Part shown: positions 10,036 through 18,400 of the stretch, piece by piece
How the letters are laid out: each line of letters starts with the position of its first letter
Position numbering within the stretch: position 1 is the stretch's first letter
Origin: Halomarinibacterium sp041392125
GTDB lineage: Bacteria; Bacteroidota; Bacteroidia; Flavobacteriales; Flavobacteriaceae
Direction of reading: 5' to 3'
DNA: 64,000 nt
NCBI GenBank assembly: GCA_041392125.1
Contig: JAWKMR010000006.1
Coordinates: 62,001-126,000, forward strand
Notes under the pieces: generated by a model
What the model was told of the DNA's origin: nothing
The model's database searches: none
What the model saw: the letters and a program-made list of their open reading frames with translations, nothing else
Position numbers and translations under genes: made by a program

Positions 10036-10431
10036 ATGAAGTATTTATTTTCAAGTGTAGTTGTTTTTTTATTGGTATTGTTGGTTTCGTGCAACAGTTA
10101 CGGAGATAAAGTAGTTTACGATGGTACAGAAATCTATTATAAAGAGGGAGTTTCAGAAGAAACTGCAAAAGAAATAGGAGAATACCTTCAAGAAATGGGG
10201 TTTACAGATGGCTCTGAAAAGTCGGTACAATTAACCAAAGATTCGGTATATAATTTTAGAATGGTAGTGCAAAAGCAATTTGAGACCGATACGACCAAAG
10301 ATTATAGTTTTATGGCGTTAGGGTTTTTGCTTTCAAGCGAAGTATTTAATGGCGAATCATTAAATTTTCAATTGTGTGACAATACATTTAAAACTGTAAG
10401 AACAATTCCGGTGCAAGGTACAGCTAAGTAA
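10036..10431 (+). CDS. Small lipoprotein, third gene of the protease cluster
   Basis: The N-terminus is a lipoprotein signal (hydrophobic stretch, then LLVSC, with Cys19 or 20 as the lipidated residue). The remaining 110 residues match no family I recognise; they include a YKEGVSEETAKEIGEYLQ amphipathic helix and two further Cys residues are few or absent. It follows the caspase-like gene by 12 bp on the same strand and precedes a terminator, so it probably belongs to the same transcript. An anchoring or inhibitor role for the proteases is possible, but nothing in the sequence proves it. Confidence 0.75.
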   Translation: MKYLFSSVVVFLLVLLVSCNSYGDKVVYDGTEIYYKEGVSEETAKEIGEYLQEMGFTDGSEKSVQLTKDSVYNFRMVVQKQFETDTTKDYSFMALGFLLSSEVFNGESLNFQLCDNTFKTVRTIPVQGTAK

Positions 10432-10459
10432 ATTAGGTTGTTTGTTGTTTATTTAGTTA

Positions 10460-10488
10460 AGAGGGGTGCTTTTGCCATCCCTTTTTTT
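10460..10488 (+). terminator. Terminator closing the papain-caspase-lipoprotein operon
   Basis: A short stem GGGGTG / CATCCC with a 7-nt loop is followed by a run of seven T. It lies between convergent genes, just before the end of the DinB-like gene on the other strand. Confidence 0.7.
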
Positions 10489-10495
10489 ATTTAAA

Positions 10496-10957
10496 CTACC
10501 TCATAATATCCGTATCCACGGGGGTATAACCCAAATGTCTGCTCATAGACAGTATTTGCCCTTTATGATGAAATTCGTGTGTGGTCACATGCGTAAATAA
10601 CTTGAGTTTTGGAGCAGTCCCTTTTACGCCGGTTCTAATCTCATAAGGAATTTCAGTTTGAAATTCGGTTTCAATAAATAGCTTCATAAAGCTATTTACC
10701 TCATTGTAAATTTCTCGAATTTCTGAAAAAGTATATTTCTTTTCATACTCTAAAAAATCAACGGGTTGTTTCAAAGCTTGAGACTGAATCCAAAATTTGT
10801 AACAATTGGCATTATGAAGCAATAAATATTGAATGGAAGCATTTCCAAAACTTGGATTCTTTTGTAAAATATCCTTTATCGAAATACTTTCACAATACTC
10901 TAAAAGGACCTCTCTCGAAGAAATTATAAACTCGTATTGCTGTTTTAAATTTTCCAA
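10496..10957 (-). CDS. DinB/YfiT-family putative metal-dependent protein
   Basis: A 153-residue four-helix protein of the DinB superfamily. The likely metal ligands are His49 (LLLHNANCYKFW) and the pair His127/His131 (HEFHHKGQI), the usual H...HxxxH triad. Members include thiol-dependent transferases and many uncharacterised proteins, so the reaction cannot be named. It is 3 bp downstream of the rhodanese gene on the same strand and probably co-transcribed with it. Confidence 0.8.
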   Translation of the reverse strand: MENLKQQYEFIISSREVLLEYCESISIKDILQKNPSFGNASIQYLLLHNANCYKFWIQSQALKQPVDFLEYEKKYTFSEIREIYNEVNSFMKLFIETEFQTEIPYEIRTGVKGTAPKLKLFTHVTTHEFHHKGQILSMSRHLGYTPVDTDIMR

Positions 10958-10960
10958 AAT

Positions 10961-11266
10961 TTATAGCTTCTGGCTCAAATTATACCATCCACCACCATTC
11001 ATAACTTCTACTCCGTTAGAACGTAAAATAGCTGCGGCGCTACCGCTTCGCATACCGCTGGCACAACAGGTAATTATGGGTTTGTTCCATTTTTTTATTT
11101 CTGCCATCCTTGTAGCAACTTGTTGTAATGGAATATTTTTTGAACCGGGAATTGCGCCGCCTTGGTATTCTCCTTTGGTGCGAACGTCTAAAATAATAGC
11201 GCCACGACTCGTAAAATCCTGAATTTGTTTTGTTTTATTTCCGAATAAAAAACTGAATATTCCCAT
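10961..11266 (-). CDS. Single-domain rhodanese-like protein
   Basis: A 101-residue rhodanese-like domain. It has the LDVRTKGEYQGGAIPGS motif near residues 26-42 and the active-site loop CASGMRS with Cys68 as the persulfide-carrying residue. It has no signal peptide, so it is cytoplasmic. It probably transfers sulfane sulfur or acts in redox chemistry; the acceptor is unknown. A palindromic repeat lies just upstream of its start, between it and the phenylalanine hydroxylase gene. Confidence 0.88.
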   Translation of the reverse strand: MGIFSFLFGNKTKQIQDFTSRGAIILDVRTKGEYQGGAIPGSKNIPLQQVATRMAEIKKWNKPIITCCASGMRSGSAAAILRSNGVEVMNGGGWYNLSQKL

Positions 11267-11272
11267 AATGTT

Positions 11273-11294
11273 ACCTCGAGCGCAGTCGAGAGGT
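11273..11294. repeat. Short palindromic repeat, GCGCAGTCGA family, copy 1
   Basis: Sequence ACCTCGAGCGCAGTCGAGAG with continuing GT; the arms CTCGA and TCGAG surround GCGCAG. Three related copies occur at 16184, 19776 and 27185. This copy is intergenic, between the rhodanese and phhA genes. Confidence 0.8.
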
Positions 11295-11310
11295 CTTTTA
11301 AAATTAATAC

Positions 11311-13062
11311 TTATTTTTTTAGTAAAGAAAGCCCAGTTTTGATTAAGTGGGCAATTTTTGGTTTACGTGATTGTAGGTCGTTAAGATACTGAAAAACTTT
11401 CTGTGAAAAATCTGAATTTGAGTTTGAAACTAATTCATAAATCTCCAACGAAAGTAACCAGTCTTCTGGATAATAAGATTGTAAAATTTGGAATATTTCT
11501 GAAAGATGAACTTCATTTTCATCGTTATTTTTTCGATATTCCCTAACGTGTTGGTACAATTTATTCAGATTTTTTTCTTTTTCTGAAGGGGTTATGCGTA
11601 CCGTTTCAGTTTCACTAGCTTTGTGAGTAACCAAATCGAATGAATGATAGTCTGCCGGTCCTGCAAAGGCCGAAACAATTTCTTTTCCTACCGCCATATC
11701 GAAATCGCCCATTTCTGGAGAGAACAAAATTTCATTTTTGTATTTTACCCAACAATCGGTAAACTGAATCAACATTAACTTTCCGTTTAGGTTTCGCATT
11801 CCGGTTACGTTCATTCCTTCCACAGTAATACCACTTTCAAACTCAAAAGAGATAGGTTTTCCATCGTAAAAATTATACGCTTGCAGGTCGCGAGGGCCCA
11901 TATTTTCGATAGAAAGATTAATACCTTTCAATTTTCCTAAAGGAGAACGAAATCCATTTTTATGGCGACTCACCCCGTGGCCAATCATTTCTTTCTCGCG
12001 ATAGGCGAGTGCGGTTTCACCTTCGGTTTCAAAATACACTACTTCATTGTCGTCATTTTGAATCATTTTGGTAAAAATACCGCTTACTTGCAATCCTGTA
12101 CTTAATTCAATAGTGCCAATTTGCTTAGAACCAATTAATTTTTTTAATCCGCGCCATCCTCCTTTGCGTACGGCCATAGTATTGGCAAATTCTTCCAAAA
12201 CTTCCTGTAAATAGGCAAAGTCTGGCGTTACGTATAATTGTGGTTGTGGTTTGGTAATATCAAAATCTTGGTAAGCCGCATCAATAGCGTAGGGCAGTTT
12301 TTTTACTTCGTCCTTCATACACCATTCACTTTCCCCAATGGAGGAAAGCAATCCGGCACCGTAAATTTTTGGATTTTCAACAGTTCCCACCATTCCGTAT
12401 TCCACGGTCCACCAATGTAAATTCCGAATTAAAGAAATCTCACTTTCTTCCACTTCTTTTTTTTGTAATTCGACTACTTTAGTTTCAGCTGCATCAATCT
12501 TTTGTTGTGGAGTACCTTCGGCTTCTTTCAAAATAGAAAGCTCCCGAACGGCTTCGTACATTTCAGTATCGTGCGCACTAGAAATGGCTTTGGCACCTAT
12601 TTCTCCAAAGCGGCGTAAATATTCGGCATAATCAGGGCTGGCAATAATGGGTGCGTGTCCAGCACCTTCGTGGATAATATCGGGTGCTGGCGTATATTCT
12701 ATATTTTCTAACTGACGGATATCACTGGCAATGACTAAAATTTTATAGGCCTGAAATTCCATAAAGGCATTTGGAGGGATAAAGCCATCTACAGCCACAG
12801 CCGCCCAACCTATTTCTTTCAAGATTCTATTCATGCCGTACATAGAAGGGATTTCATTAATAGAAATTCCTGTTTTTTTCAACCCTTCCACATAACTTTC
12901 ATGAGCTACTTTGCTTAAATAGTCTACATTTTTTCGCATGACAAAGCGCCACACAGCTTGGTTTATGGGCGTATACTGCTCATAATTTTGTGGTTTTATG
13001 TACTGCTTCAAATGGGGTGGCAGTCTATCTATAAGCTCATTACTTTCAAGTCCTGTTGTCAT
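11311..13062 (-). CDS. phhA: Phenylalanine 4-monooxygenase (aromatic amino acid hydroxylase), long form
   Basis: Hydroxylates phenylalanine to tyrosine with a pterin cofactor and O2. The iron ligands are visible: His131 and His136 in IIHEGAGHAP and Glu221 in HWWTVEYG. In the classical enzymes the first His and the Glu are 45 residues apart; here they are 90 apart because of an inserted, charged, helix-forming segment (about 160-210). The catalytic core ends near residue 330, and about 250 further residues form a C-terminal extension with no motif I recognise. The gene is divergent from the TetR-paa unit, so the two phenylalanine branches (tyrosine versus phenylacetyl-CoA) lie side by side. 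Confidence 0.9.
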   Translation of the reverse strand: MTTGLESNELIDRLPPHLKQYIKPQNYEQYTPINQAVWRFVMRKNVDYLSKVAHESYVEGLKKTGISINEIPSMYGMNRILKEIGWAAVAVDGFIPPNAFMEFQAYKILVIASDIRQLENIEYTPAPDIIHEGAGHAPIIASPDYAEYLRRFGEIGAKAISSAHDTEMYEAVRELSILKEAEGTPQQKIDAAETKVVELQKKEVEESEISLIRNLHWWTVEYGMVGTVENPKIYGAGLLSSIGESEWCMKDEVKKLPYAIDAAYQDFDITKPQPQLYVTPDFAYLQEVLEEFANTMAVRKGGWRGLKKLIGSKQIGTIELSTGLQVSGIFTKMIQNDDNEVVYFETEGETALAYREKEMIGHGVSRHKNGFRSPLGKLKGINLSIENMGPRDLQAYNFYDGKPISFEFESGITVEGMNVTGMRNLNGKLMLIQFTDCWVKYKNEILFSPEMGDFDMAVGKEIVSAFAGPADYHSFDLVTHKASETETVRITPSEKEKNLNKLYQHVREYRKNNDENEVHLSEIFQILQSYYPEDWLLSLEIYELVSNSNSDFSQKVFQYLNDLQSRKPKIAHLIKTGLSLLKK

Positions 13063-13202
13063 AAGAGTTCAAAAATAGTTAAATGATTACTGAATGTTGA
13101 TTTTTGAATGCTGATTTTTGTTCTTAAGTAAATCAACTTTTTACTTCTAAATTCAATAATCTTCAATCGTTAATCGCTTGTGAAAGTGTATATTCGTATT
13201 CT

Positions 13203-13772
13203 ATGAAAACCACTTCTCGCAAAGCAGAAATTATTGCCGAAGCTTCTCAACTTTTTAAAGAAAAAGGGTACAGTGCTGTTACGGTTCGGGATATTGCCCA
13301 TGCCATGGGGATTAAGGCAGCAAGCTTATACAATCATATTGAGGGTAAACAAGAGATTCTTTCCATTTTAATTTTAGATTTAGCTAAAGAGTTTATTGAA
13401 GGAATGGAAGACATTTTGAAATTGAAGAATTCTCCACTTCAGAAAATTGAAAAATTGATTGAATTACACATTGACATCACCGTAAATCAATCGGAGGCTT
13501 TGGCGGCATTAAATAACGATTGGATGCATATGGCAGAAGGCGATGTAGCTCAATTTGTGGCAATGCGCGAGGCGTATGAAGAAAATTTCAGAAACATTAT
13601 AAAAGAAGGCATTTCTTTAGGTCAATTGCAACCGCGACATCCCGAAGTAATTTTATTCTCTATCCTTTCTACCTTACGAACCTTGTATTTATGGTATCAA
13701 AAACGGGGGAAACTAGATGTAAATGTGCTTAAACGAGATATGGTGGCCGTTTTGTTGCGAGGCATCGTTTAA
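13203..13772 (+). CDS. paaR: TetR-family regulator, probable PaaR-type repressor of the phenylacetate genes
   Basis: A 189-residue TetR protein. The N-terminal helix-turn-helix spans residues 20-50 (TVRDIAHAMGIKAASLYNHI), followed by a helical ligand-binding domain. It lies 60 bp upstream of paaE on the same strand, and a perfect 7-bp inverted repeat overlaps the -7 box of the paaE promoter in that gap. In Thermus and several other bacteria TetR-type PaaR proteins repress paa genes and are released by phenylacetyl-CoA; the same role is inferred here from position. The symbol is tentative. Confidence 0.8.
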   Translation: MKTTSRKAEIIAEASQLFKEKGYSAVTVRDIAHAMGIKAASLYNHIEGKQEILSILILDLAKEFIEGMEDILKLKNSPLQKIEKLIELHIDITVNQSEALAALNNDWMHMAEGDVAQFVAMREAYEENFRNIIKEGISLGQLQPRHPEVILFSILSTLRTLYLWYQKRGKLDVNVLKRDMVAVLLRGIV

Positions 13773-13783
13773 CAATAATTAAC

Positions 13784-13814
13784 TTGCAAATCAAACTAAC
13801 AAACGTTAGTTTTG
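13784..13814 (+). promoter_or_regulatory. Promoter of the paa operon, Bacteroidota type
   Basis: TTG at 13784-13786 and TAGTTTTG at 13807-13814 match the Bacteroidota -33 (TTG) and -7 (TAnnTTTG) elements with a 20-nt spacer. The ATG of paaE begins 19 bp after the -7 box. Confidence 0.75.
13794..13811. promoter_or_regulatory. Probable TetR (PaaR) operator
   Basis: Perfect inverted repeat AACTAAC-AAAC-GTTAGTT, arms 13794-13800 and 13805-13811. It covers the start of the -7 box, so a bound repressor would block RNA polymerase. That the upstream TetR protein binds it is inferred from proximity. Confidence 0.75.
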
Positions 13815-13832
13815 TTCATTCAATTTTAGAAA

Positions 13833-14906
13833 ATGGCAACATTTCATAAAATAACACTGTCCGAAGTTTACAAAGAAACAAAAGACACTACGGTATTGGG
13901 TTTTAGTATTCCGAAGGAATTACAATCGCAGTTTTCCTTTCAGCAAGGGCAGCACCTTACGCTAAAAGCTTTAATAGATGGGCAAGATGTGAGACGATCG
14001 TATAGCCTTTGTTCGAGTCCCTTGGAAGGGGTTTGGCGAGTGGCAGTAAAGCAAATCCCCGGGGGAATATTTTCGACTTACATTAATGAAAAGCTCAAAG
14101 TTGACGATACGCTAGAGGTAATGGTTCCCAGTGGAACTTTTGGAGTAAAATCTACTCCAGGAATTCCCAAAAATTACCTTTTTTTTGCAGCAGGAAGTGG
14201 AATTACCCCTATTTTATCGATGATTAAAACCCATTTGGCTGTAGAACCCAATGCTACCTGCAAGTTGTTTTATGTGAATAGAACCGCAAAAACCATTATC
14301 TTTAAGGAGGAACTAGAACAGCTTAGGAATCAATATTTTGGAAGGTTAGAAATTTATTATTTTCTTACCAAAGAACAGCGAGACATCGAATTGTTTAATG
14401 GTCGTTTTGATGAGGCTAAAATGCAAGTGTTAACCAAAACGTTCATCGATATTCCAGATACCAATGAAGTGTTTTTGTGTGGCCCAGAGGAAATGGTCCA
14501 TTTTGTAAGTGATTATTTAATCAAGGCAGGACTTCCTAAAGAGTTGGTACATTTTGAATTGTTTGTCACAGGACTTTCCGAAGAAGATATAAAACGTGCC
14601 GAGCGTCTTGCTCAACAAAAAGTGGAAGGGGTGGAAGTGACCATTATCGATGGTGGAAAGGAGTTTCAGTTCACTATGACCGATGAATACAACAACTTAT
14701 TGGATGCGGCTTTGGGAGCAGGAGCCGATTTACCATTTGCGTGTAAGGGTGGCGTTTGTAGTACTTGTAAATGTAAAGTGATGGAGGGTAAAGTGGAAAT
14801 GAAAATTAATTATGCTTTGGAAGAGGATGAGGTCGCTCAAGATTTTGTACTGAGTTGTCAAGCGGTTCCACTTACTGAAAAAGTAACTATAGATTTTGAT
14901 GTTTAA
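13833..14906 (+). CDS. paaE: Phenylacetyl-CoA 1,2-epoxidase, reductase subunit PaaE
   Basis: Supplies electrons from NAD(P)H to the PaaABC oxygenase. Residues 1-230 form a ferredoxin-NADP reductase module: RRSYSLCSS binds FAD and GSGITPILSMIK with CGPEEM binds the nicotinamide cofactor. Residues 260-357 form a plant-type [2Fe-2S] ferredoxin, with CKGGVCSTCKC and a fourth Cys in SCQAV. The length of 357 is normal for PaaE. It is the first gene after the operator-promoter and is 11 bp upstream of paaA. Confidence 0.94.
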   Translation: MATFHKITLSEVYKETKDTTVLGFSIPKELQSQFSFQQGQHLTLKALIDGQDVRRSYSLCSSPLEGVWRVAVKQIPGGIFSTYINEKLKVDDTLEVMVPSGTFGVKSTPGIPKNYLFFAAGSGITPILSMIKTHLAVEPNATCKLFYVNRTAKTIIFKEELEQLRNQYFGRLEIYYFLTKEQRDIELFNGRFDEAKMQVLTKTFIDIPDTNEVFLCGPEEMVHFVSDYLIKAGLPKELVHFELFVTGLSEEDIKRAERLAQQKVEGVEVTIIDGGKEFQFTMTDEYNNLLDAALGAGADLPFACKGGVCSTCKCKVMEGKVEMKINYALEEDEVAQDFVLSCQAVPLTEKVTIDFDV

Positions 14907-14917
14907 TTGAAAATAGT

Positions 14918-15874
14918 ATGAGCGAAAAAGAAATTAAAAACCTAGAGCAAATCTTTGAAGACCGTATTGCACGAGATGAAAAGATTGAACCGAAAGATTG
15001 GATGCCGGAGAAATACCGTCAAACCCATATTAGGCAGATTTCTCAACATGCGCATTCAGAAATTGTAGGGATGCTTCCGGAAGGAAATTGGATTACTCGG
15101 GCTCCTTCATTGCGAAGAAAAGCTGCTTTGCTAGCAAAAGTACAAGATGAAGCTGGTCATGGATTGTATCTCTATTCGGCTTGTGAAACTTTAGGAATCT
15201 CAAGAGACGAATTGTACGAGCAATTGCACTCCGGAAAGGCAAAGTACTCCTCTATTTTTAACTACCCAACAATTACCTGGGCAGATATTGGAGCTATCGG
15301 TTGGCTAGTAGACGGTGCCGCTATTATTAACCAAGTACCACTTTGTAATACCTCCTTTGGTCCTTATGCGAGAGCTATGGTGCGCGTTTGTAAAGAAGAA
15401 AGTTTTCATCAGCGTCAAGGCTATGAGATTATGTTAACCCTTTGTAAGGGAACTCCAGAACAAAAGGCAATGGCTCAAGACGCATTAAACCGTTGGTGGT
15501 GGCCCAGTTTAATGATGTTAGGCCCTACAGATGCTGAAAGTATTCATACCGAACAAAGTATGAAATGGAAGTTGAAACGTAAAACGAATGATGAATTACG
15601 TCAGCAGTTTGTAGATCAAACAGTGCCACAAGCAGATATTTTAGGAATTACAGTGCCCGATCCAGACTTAAAATGGAATGAAGAAACAGGTCATTATGAT
15701 TTTGGAGAGATTGATTGGGATGAGTTTTGGCAAGTGGTAAAAGGTCATGGACCTTGTAATAAAGTACGAATGAAAGCTCGTGTTGAGGCCTGGGAAAATG
15801 GTGCTTGGGTACGTGATGCTGCTATGGCATATGCCGAAAAACAAGAAAATAAAAAGGTGGCGAAAGCCAGTTAA
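14918..15874 (+). CDS. paaA: Phenylacetyl-CoA 1,2-epoxidase, catalytic subunit PaaA
   Basis: Ferritin-like di-iron oxygenase subunit that epoxidises the ring of phenylacetyl-CoA. Di-iron ligands are recognisable in the two ExxH motifs, DEAGHG and EESFHQRQG, with further Glu residues such as in HSEIVGMLPEGNW. The 318-residue length fits the family. PaaA works as a complex with PaaC, with PaaB as bridge and PaaE as reductase, and all four genes are adjacent here. Confidence 0.95.
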   Translation: MSEKEIKNLEQIFEDRIARDEKIEPKDWMPEKYRQTHIRQISQHAHSEIVGMLPEGNWITRAPSLRRKAALLAKVQDEAGHGLYLYSACETLGISRDELYEQLHSGKAKYSSIFNYPTITWADIGAIGWLVDGAAIINQVPLCNTSFGPYARAMVRVCKEESFHQRQGYEIMLTLCKGTPEQKAMAQDALNRWWWPSLMMLGPTDAESIHTEQSMKWKLKRKTNDELRQQFVDQTVPQADILGITVPDPDLKWNEETGHYDFGEIDWDEFWQVVKGHGPCNKVRMKARVEAWENGAWVRDAAMAYAEKQENKKVAKAS

Positions 15875-15885
15875 AAATAAATCCA

Positions 15886-16170
15886 ATGAAAAAAAATTGG
15901 CCCCTTTGGGAAGTATTCGTACGAAGTAAAAACGGGTTGGAACACCGTCATTTTGGAAGCTTACATGCTGCCGATGCTGAGATGGCATTAGAAAATGCTC
16001 GCGATGTATATACACGTAGAAACGAAGGTGTAAGTATTTGGGTGGTAGAAAGTAAATATATTACGGCATCAAATCCCGCAGATAATGGTGAGCTATTTGA
16101 GCCCGCAAAAGATAAAGTGTATCGGCATCCTACTTTCTATAATCTTCCCGATGAAGTAAAACATATGTAA
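15886..16170 (+). CDS. paaB: Phenylacetyl-CoA epoxidase subunit PaaB
   Basis: A 94-residue PaaB family protein: WPLWEVFVRSKNGLEHRHFGS start, then HAADAEMALENARDVYTRR and a WVVES strand. PaaB bridges PaaAC units and is needed for electron transfer from PaaE. It is 11 bp after paaA. Confidence 0.94.
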   Translation: MKKNWPLWEVFVRSKNGLEHRHFGSLHAADAEMALENARDVYTRRNEGVSIWVVESKYITASNPADNGELFEPAKDKVYRHPTFYNLPDEVKHM

Positions 16171-16183
16171 TAATTATTTGTCT

Positions 16184-16205
16184 CCTTGAGCGCAGTCGAA
16201 AGGTC
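16184..16205. repeat. Short palindromic repeat, GCGCAGTCGA family, copy 2
   Basis: CCTTGAGCGCAGTCGAAAGG, a variant with compensatory changes in the outer stem compared with copy 1 (CCTT/AAGG against CCTC/GAGG). It is in the 52-bp gap between paaB and paaC, and is followed by TCTTTGA. Confidence 0.8.
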
Positions 16206-16222
16206 TTTGACAAATAAAATTA

Positions 16223-16984
16223 ATGATAATGAACAACAAACAATTATACAATTACATTTTAGCAATTGCAGACAATAATCTAATTCTTGGTCAGCGATTG
16301 GGAGAGCTATGCGGTCACGGCCCTAATCTAGAAACCGATATTGCGTTAACCAATATTGCTTTGGATTTATTTGGGCAGACACGAAGTTATTATCAATATG
16401 CGGCCATACTTTCTGAAAACTATAAAACAGAAGATGACGTTGCTTTCCTTCGAAAAGAGCGAGAATATAAGAGTGTGCTTTTGGTTGAACAACCCAACAC
16501 GCATTTTGGATATGTGATTGTGCGTCAGTTTTTGTTTGATGTGTTTCATTATCTGTTTCTGGAAAATCTTCAAAATAGTAAAGACGGAACACTTTCAGCC
16601 ATTGCCAAAAAAGCGATTAAAGAAGTGAGTTACCACAAACGATTTTCAGGAGATTGGGTAAAACGATTGGGTGATGGTACTTCAGAAAGTCATGAAAAAA
16701 TTCAAGAAGCGGTAGATAATTTATGGCCGTATACGAATGAGTTATTTGAAATGACTAAAGCAGACACTGAAGCGGTTACTGAAGGCGTTGGTGTAAATCT
16801 TTCAGACTTAAAATTGAAATATTACGAAGAAGTTTCTGAAGTGCTGAAAGAAGCTACTTTAGAAATTCCTTCAACTCCTTTCTTTCAAAAAGGAGGAAAA
16901 GAAGGTATTCACACAGAACATATGGGATATCTTTTAGCCGATTTACAATACATGCAACGCACCTATCCTAATATGAATTGGTAA
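16223..16984 (+). CDS. paaC: Phenylacetyl-CoA epoxidase structural subunit PaaC
   Basis: A ferritin-like fold subunit that pairs with PaaA but lacks the complete di-iron site. Family features: LGQRLGELCGHGPNLETDIALTN split around residues 20-42, then DLFGQTRSYYQYAA and EVSYHKRFSGDWVKRLGDGT. Length 253 is typical. Two in-frame ATGs (16223 and 16229) are 6 bp apart; either may be used. Confidence 0.93.
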   Translation: MIMNNKQLYNYILAIADNNLILGQRLGELCGHGPNLETDIALTNIALDLFGQTRSYYQYAAILSENYKTEDDVAFLRKEREYKSVLLVEQPNTHFGYVIVRQFLFDVFHYLFLENLQNSKDGTLSAIAKKAIKEVSYHKRFSGDWVKRLGDGTSESHEKIQEAVDNLWPYTNELFEMTKADTEAVTEGVGVNLSDLKLKYYEEVSEVLKEATLEIPSTPFFQKGGKEGIHTEHMGYLLADLQYMQRTYPNMNW

Positions 16985-16990
16985 ACGAAC

Positions 16991-17030
16991 TCTTCCCCCT
17001 CCCTTTGAAGGGAGGGGTTAGGGGTGGGAT
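16991..17030. repeat. REP-like palindrome, CCCCCTTTGAAGGGGG family, copy 1
   Basis: CCCTCCCTTTGAAGGGAGGG hairpin followed by GTTAGGGGTGGGAT. It lies between paaC and paaD and ends 9 bp before the paaD ATG. Other copies are at 20491 and 26867. Confidence 0.82.
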
Positions 17031-17038
17031 GTTTAAGA

Positions 17039-17542
17039 ATGACAACTATTGAAAAAATACATATCGAAAAACACTTGCTTCCAATTTTGGAATCTGTTTC
17101 CGACCCGGAAATTCCAGTACTTTCGGTGTTGGATTTAGGCGTTATTCGAGAAGCAGTTGAGGAAGATGGAATTGTAAGAATAAAACTTACTCCAACCTAT
17201 TCGGGTTGTCCTGCGATGGATGTAATAGGAGAAGATTTGCGGAATGCTTTTTCAGAAATAGGAAAAAAAGCAGAAGTAGATTTAGTGCTTTCCCCAGCGT
17301 GGAGTACCGATTGGATAAGTGAAGAGGGACTCCAAAAAATGGAAGCTTACGGTATTGCGCGTCCACTTTCAGAATTCCATGACAAAGAAGCACTATTGGG
17401 AAATCAAAAATTGGTAAAATGCCCACAATGTGGAAGTACACAAACCCATTTGGTAAGTCAGTTTGGCTCTACCGCTTGTAAAGCATTGTTTCAATGTGAT
17501 GATTGCCACGAACCTTTCGACTATTTTAAATGTTTAAAATGA
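17039..17542 (+). CDS. paaD: Phenylacetate degradation protein PaaD (Fe-S assembly-type DUF59 protein)
   Basis: Needed for the activity of the PaaABCE epoxidase, probably in Fe-S or di-iron maturation. It has an N-terminal MIP18/DUF59 domain (SDPEIPVLSVLDLGVIREA, then YSGCPAMDVI) and a C-terminal zinc-ribbon-like part with CPQCG and CDDCHEPFDYFKC. I chose ATG 17039; an in-frame GTG at 17024 would start inside the palindromic repeat and add five residues unlike the family. Confidence 0.93.
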   Translation: MTTIEKIHIEKHLLPILESVSDPEIPVLSVLDLGVIREAVEEDGIVRIKLTPTYSGCPAMDVIGEDLRNAFSEIGKKAEVDLVLSPAWSTDWISEEGLQKMEAYGIARPLSEFHDKEALLGNQKLVKCPQCGSTQTHLVSQFGSTACKALFQCDDCHEPFDYFKCLK

Positions 17543-17575
17543 TAAATCTATCCTTTAGTATCTAAAGGTCTTTTT

Positions 17576-18355
17576 ATGAAAACTATAGAATCAATTTTTA
17601 CTAACGGAATTCAGACTTTAAGACTAAACAGACCTGAAGTTTTTAATAGTTTTAACCGTGAAATGGCGTTGTTGTTACAAGATGAATTAGATGCTTGTAA
17701 GATAAATCCGGAAATTAGAGCCATTGTTATTACTGGAAACGGAAAAGCATTTTGTGCAGGACAAGATTTGAAAGAAGTAACTTCTCCTGAATTAAACCCC
17801 GGATTCAAAAAAATATTGGAAGAACATTACAATCCGATAATTTCTCGAATCCGCTCCATTGAAAAACCCATCATTGCGGCCGTAAATGGAGTCGCTGCCG
17901 GTGCCGGAGCCAATATTGCCTTGGCGTGCGATGTGGTGATCGCTTCAGAACAGGCCAGTTTTATTCAGGCGTTTAGCAAAATAGGATTGATTCCCGATAG
18001 TGGAGGCACCTTCTTTTTACCCCGATTGATTGGTTTTCAAAAAGCATCGGCATTAATGATGTTAGGCGACAAAGTTTCTGCCATCGATGCTGAAAAGTTG
18101 GGAATGGTTTACAGAATAATCCCTTCAGAAAATTTTGAAGCAGAAGTTGCAGTTTTAGCAACGACGCTTTCTAAAATGCCGACTAAAGCTTTAGGAATGA
18201 CCAAACGTTTGTTAAATCAATCCATGGTTAGCAATCTGAATGCGCAGTTAGATTTGGAAGGAAAACTACAAATAGAAGCAGCACAAAGTGAAGATTATGC
18301 CGAAGGGGTAGCCGCCTTTGTAGAAAAAAGAACCCCTAATTTTAAAGGAAATTAA
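17576..18355 (+). CDS. paaG: 1,2-epoxyphenylacetyl-CoA isomerase PaaG
   Basis: A crotonase-fold enzyme that converts the ring epoxide to oxepin-CoA. It has the oxyanion-hole segments AFCAGQDLKE (about 59-68) and NGVAAGAGANIALA, and the PaaG-like AFSKIGLIPDSGGT with the catalytic Asp. The C-terminal YAEGVAAFVEKRTPNFKG is nearly that of Escherichia coli PaaG. It follows paaD by 33 bp. Confidence 0.9.
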   Translation: MKTIESIFTNGIQTLRLNRPEVFNSFNREMALLLQDELDACKINPEIRAIVITGNGKAFCAGQDLKEVTSPELNPGFKKILEEHYNPIISRIRSIEKPIIAAVNGVAAGAGANIALACDVVIASEQASFIQAFSKIGLIPDSGGTFFLPRLIGFQKASALMMLGDKVSAIDAEKLGMVYRIIPSENFEAEVAVLATTLSKMPTKALGMTKRLLNQSMVSNLNAQLDLEGKLQIEAAQSEDYAEGVAAFVEKRTPNFKGN

Positions 18356-18400
18356 AATAGATTAACGAATAACGATTGGAGATTTAAGAATTTTGGATTT

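Noticed and set aside
17024..17038. GTG start for paaD at 17024
   Set aside because: It lies in the palindromic repeat and adds five residues not found in PaaD; the ATG at 17039 gives the family N-terminus.
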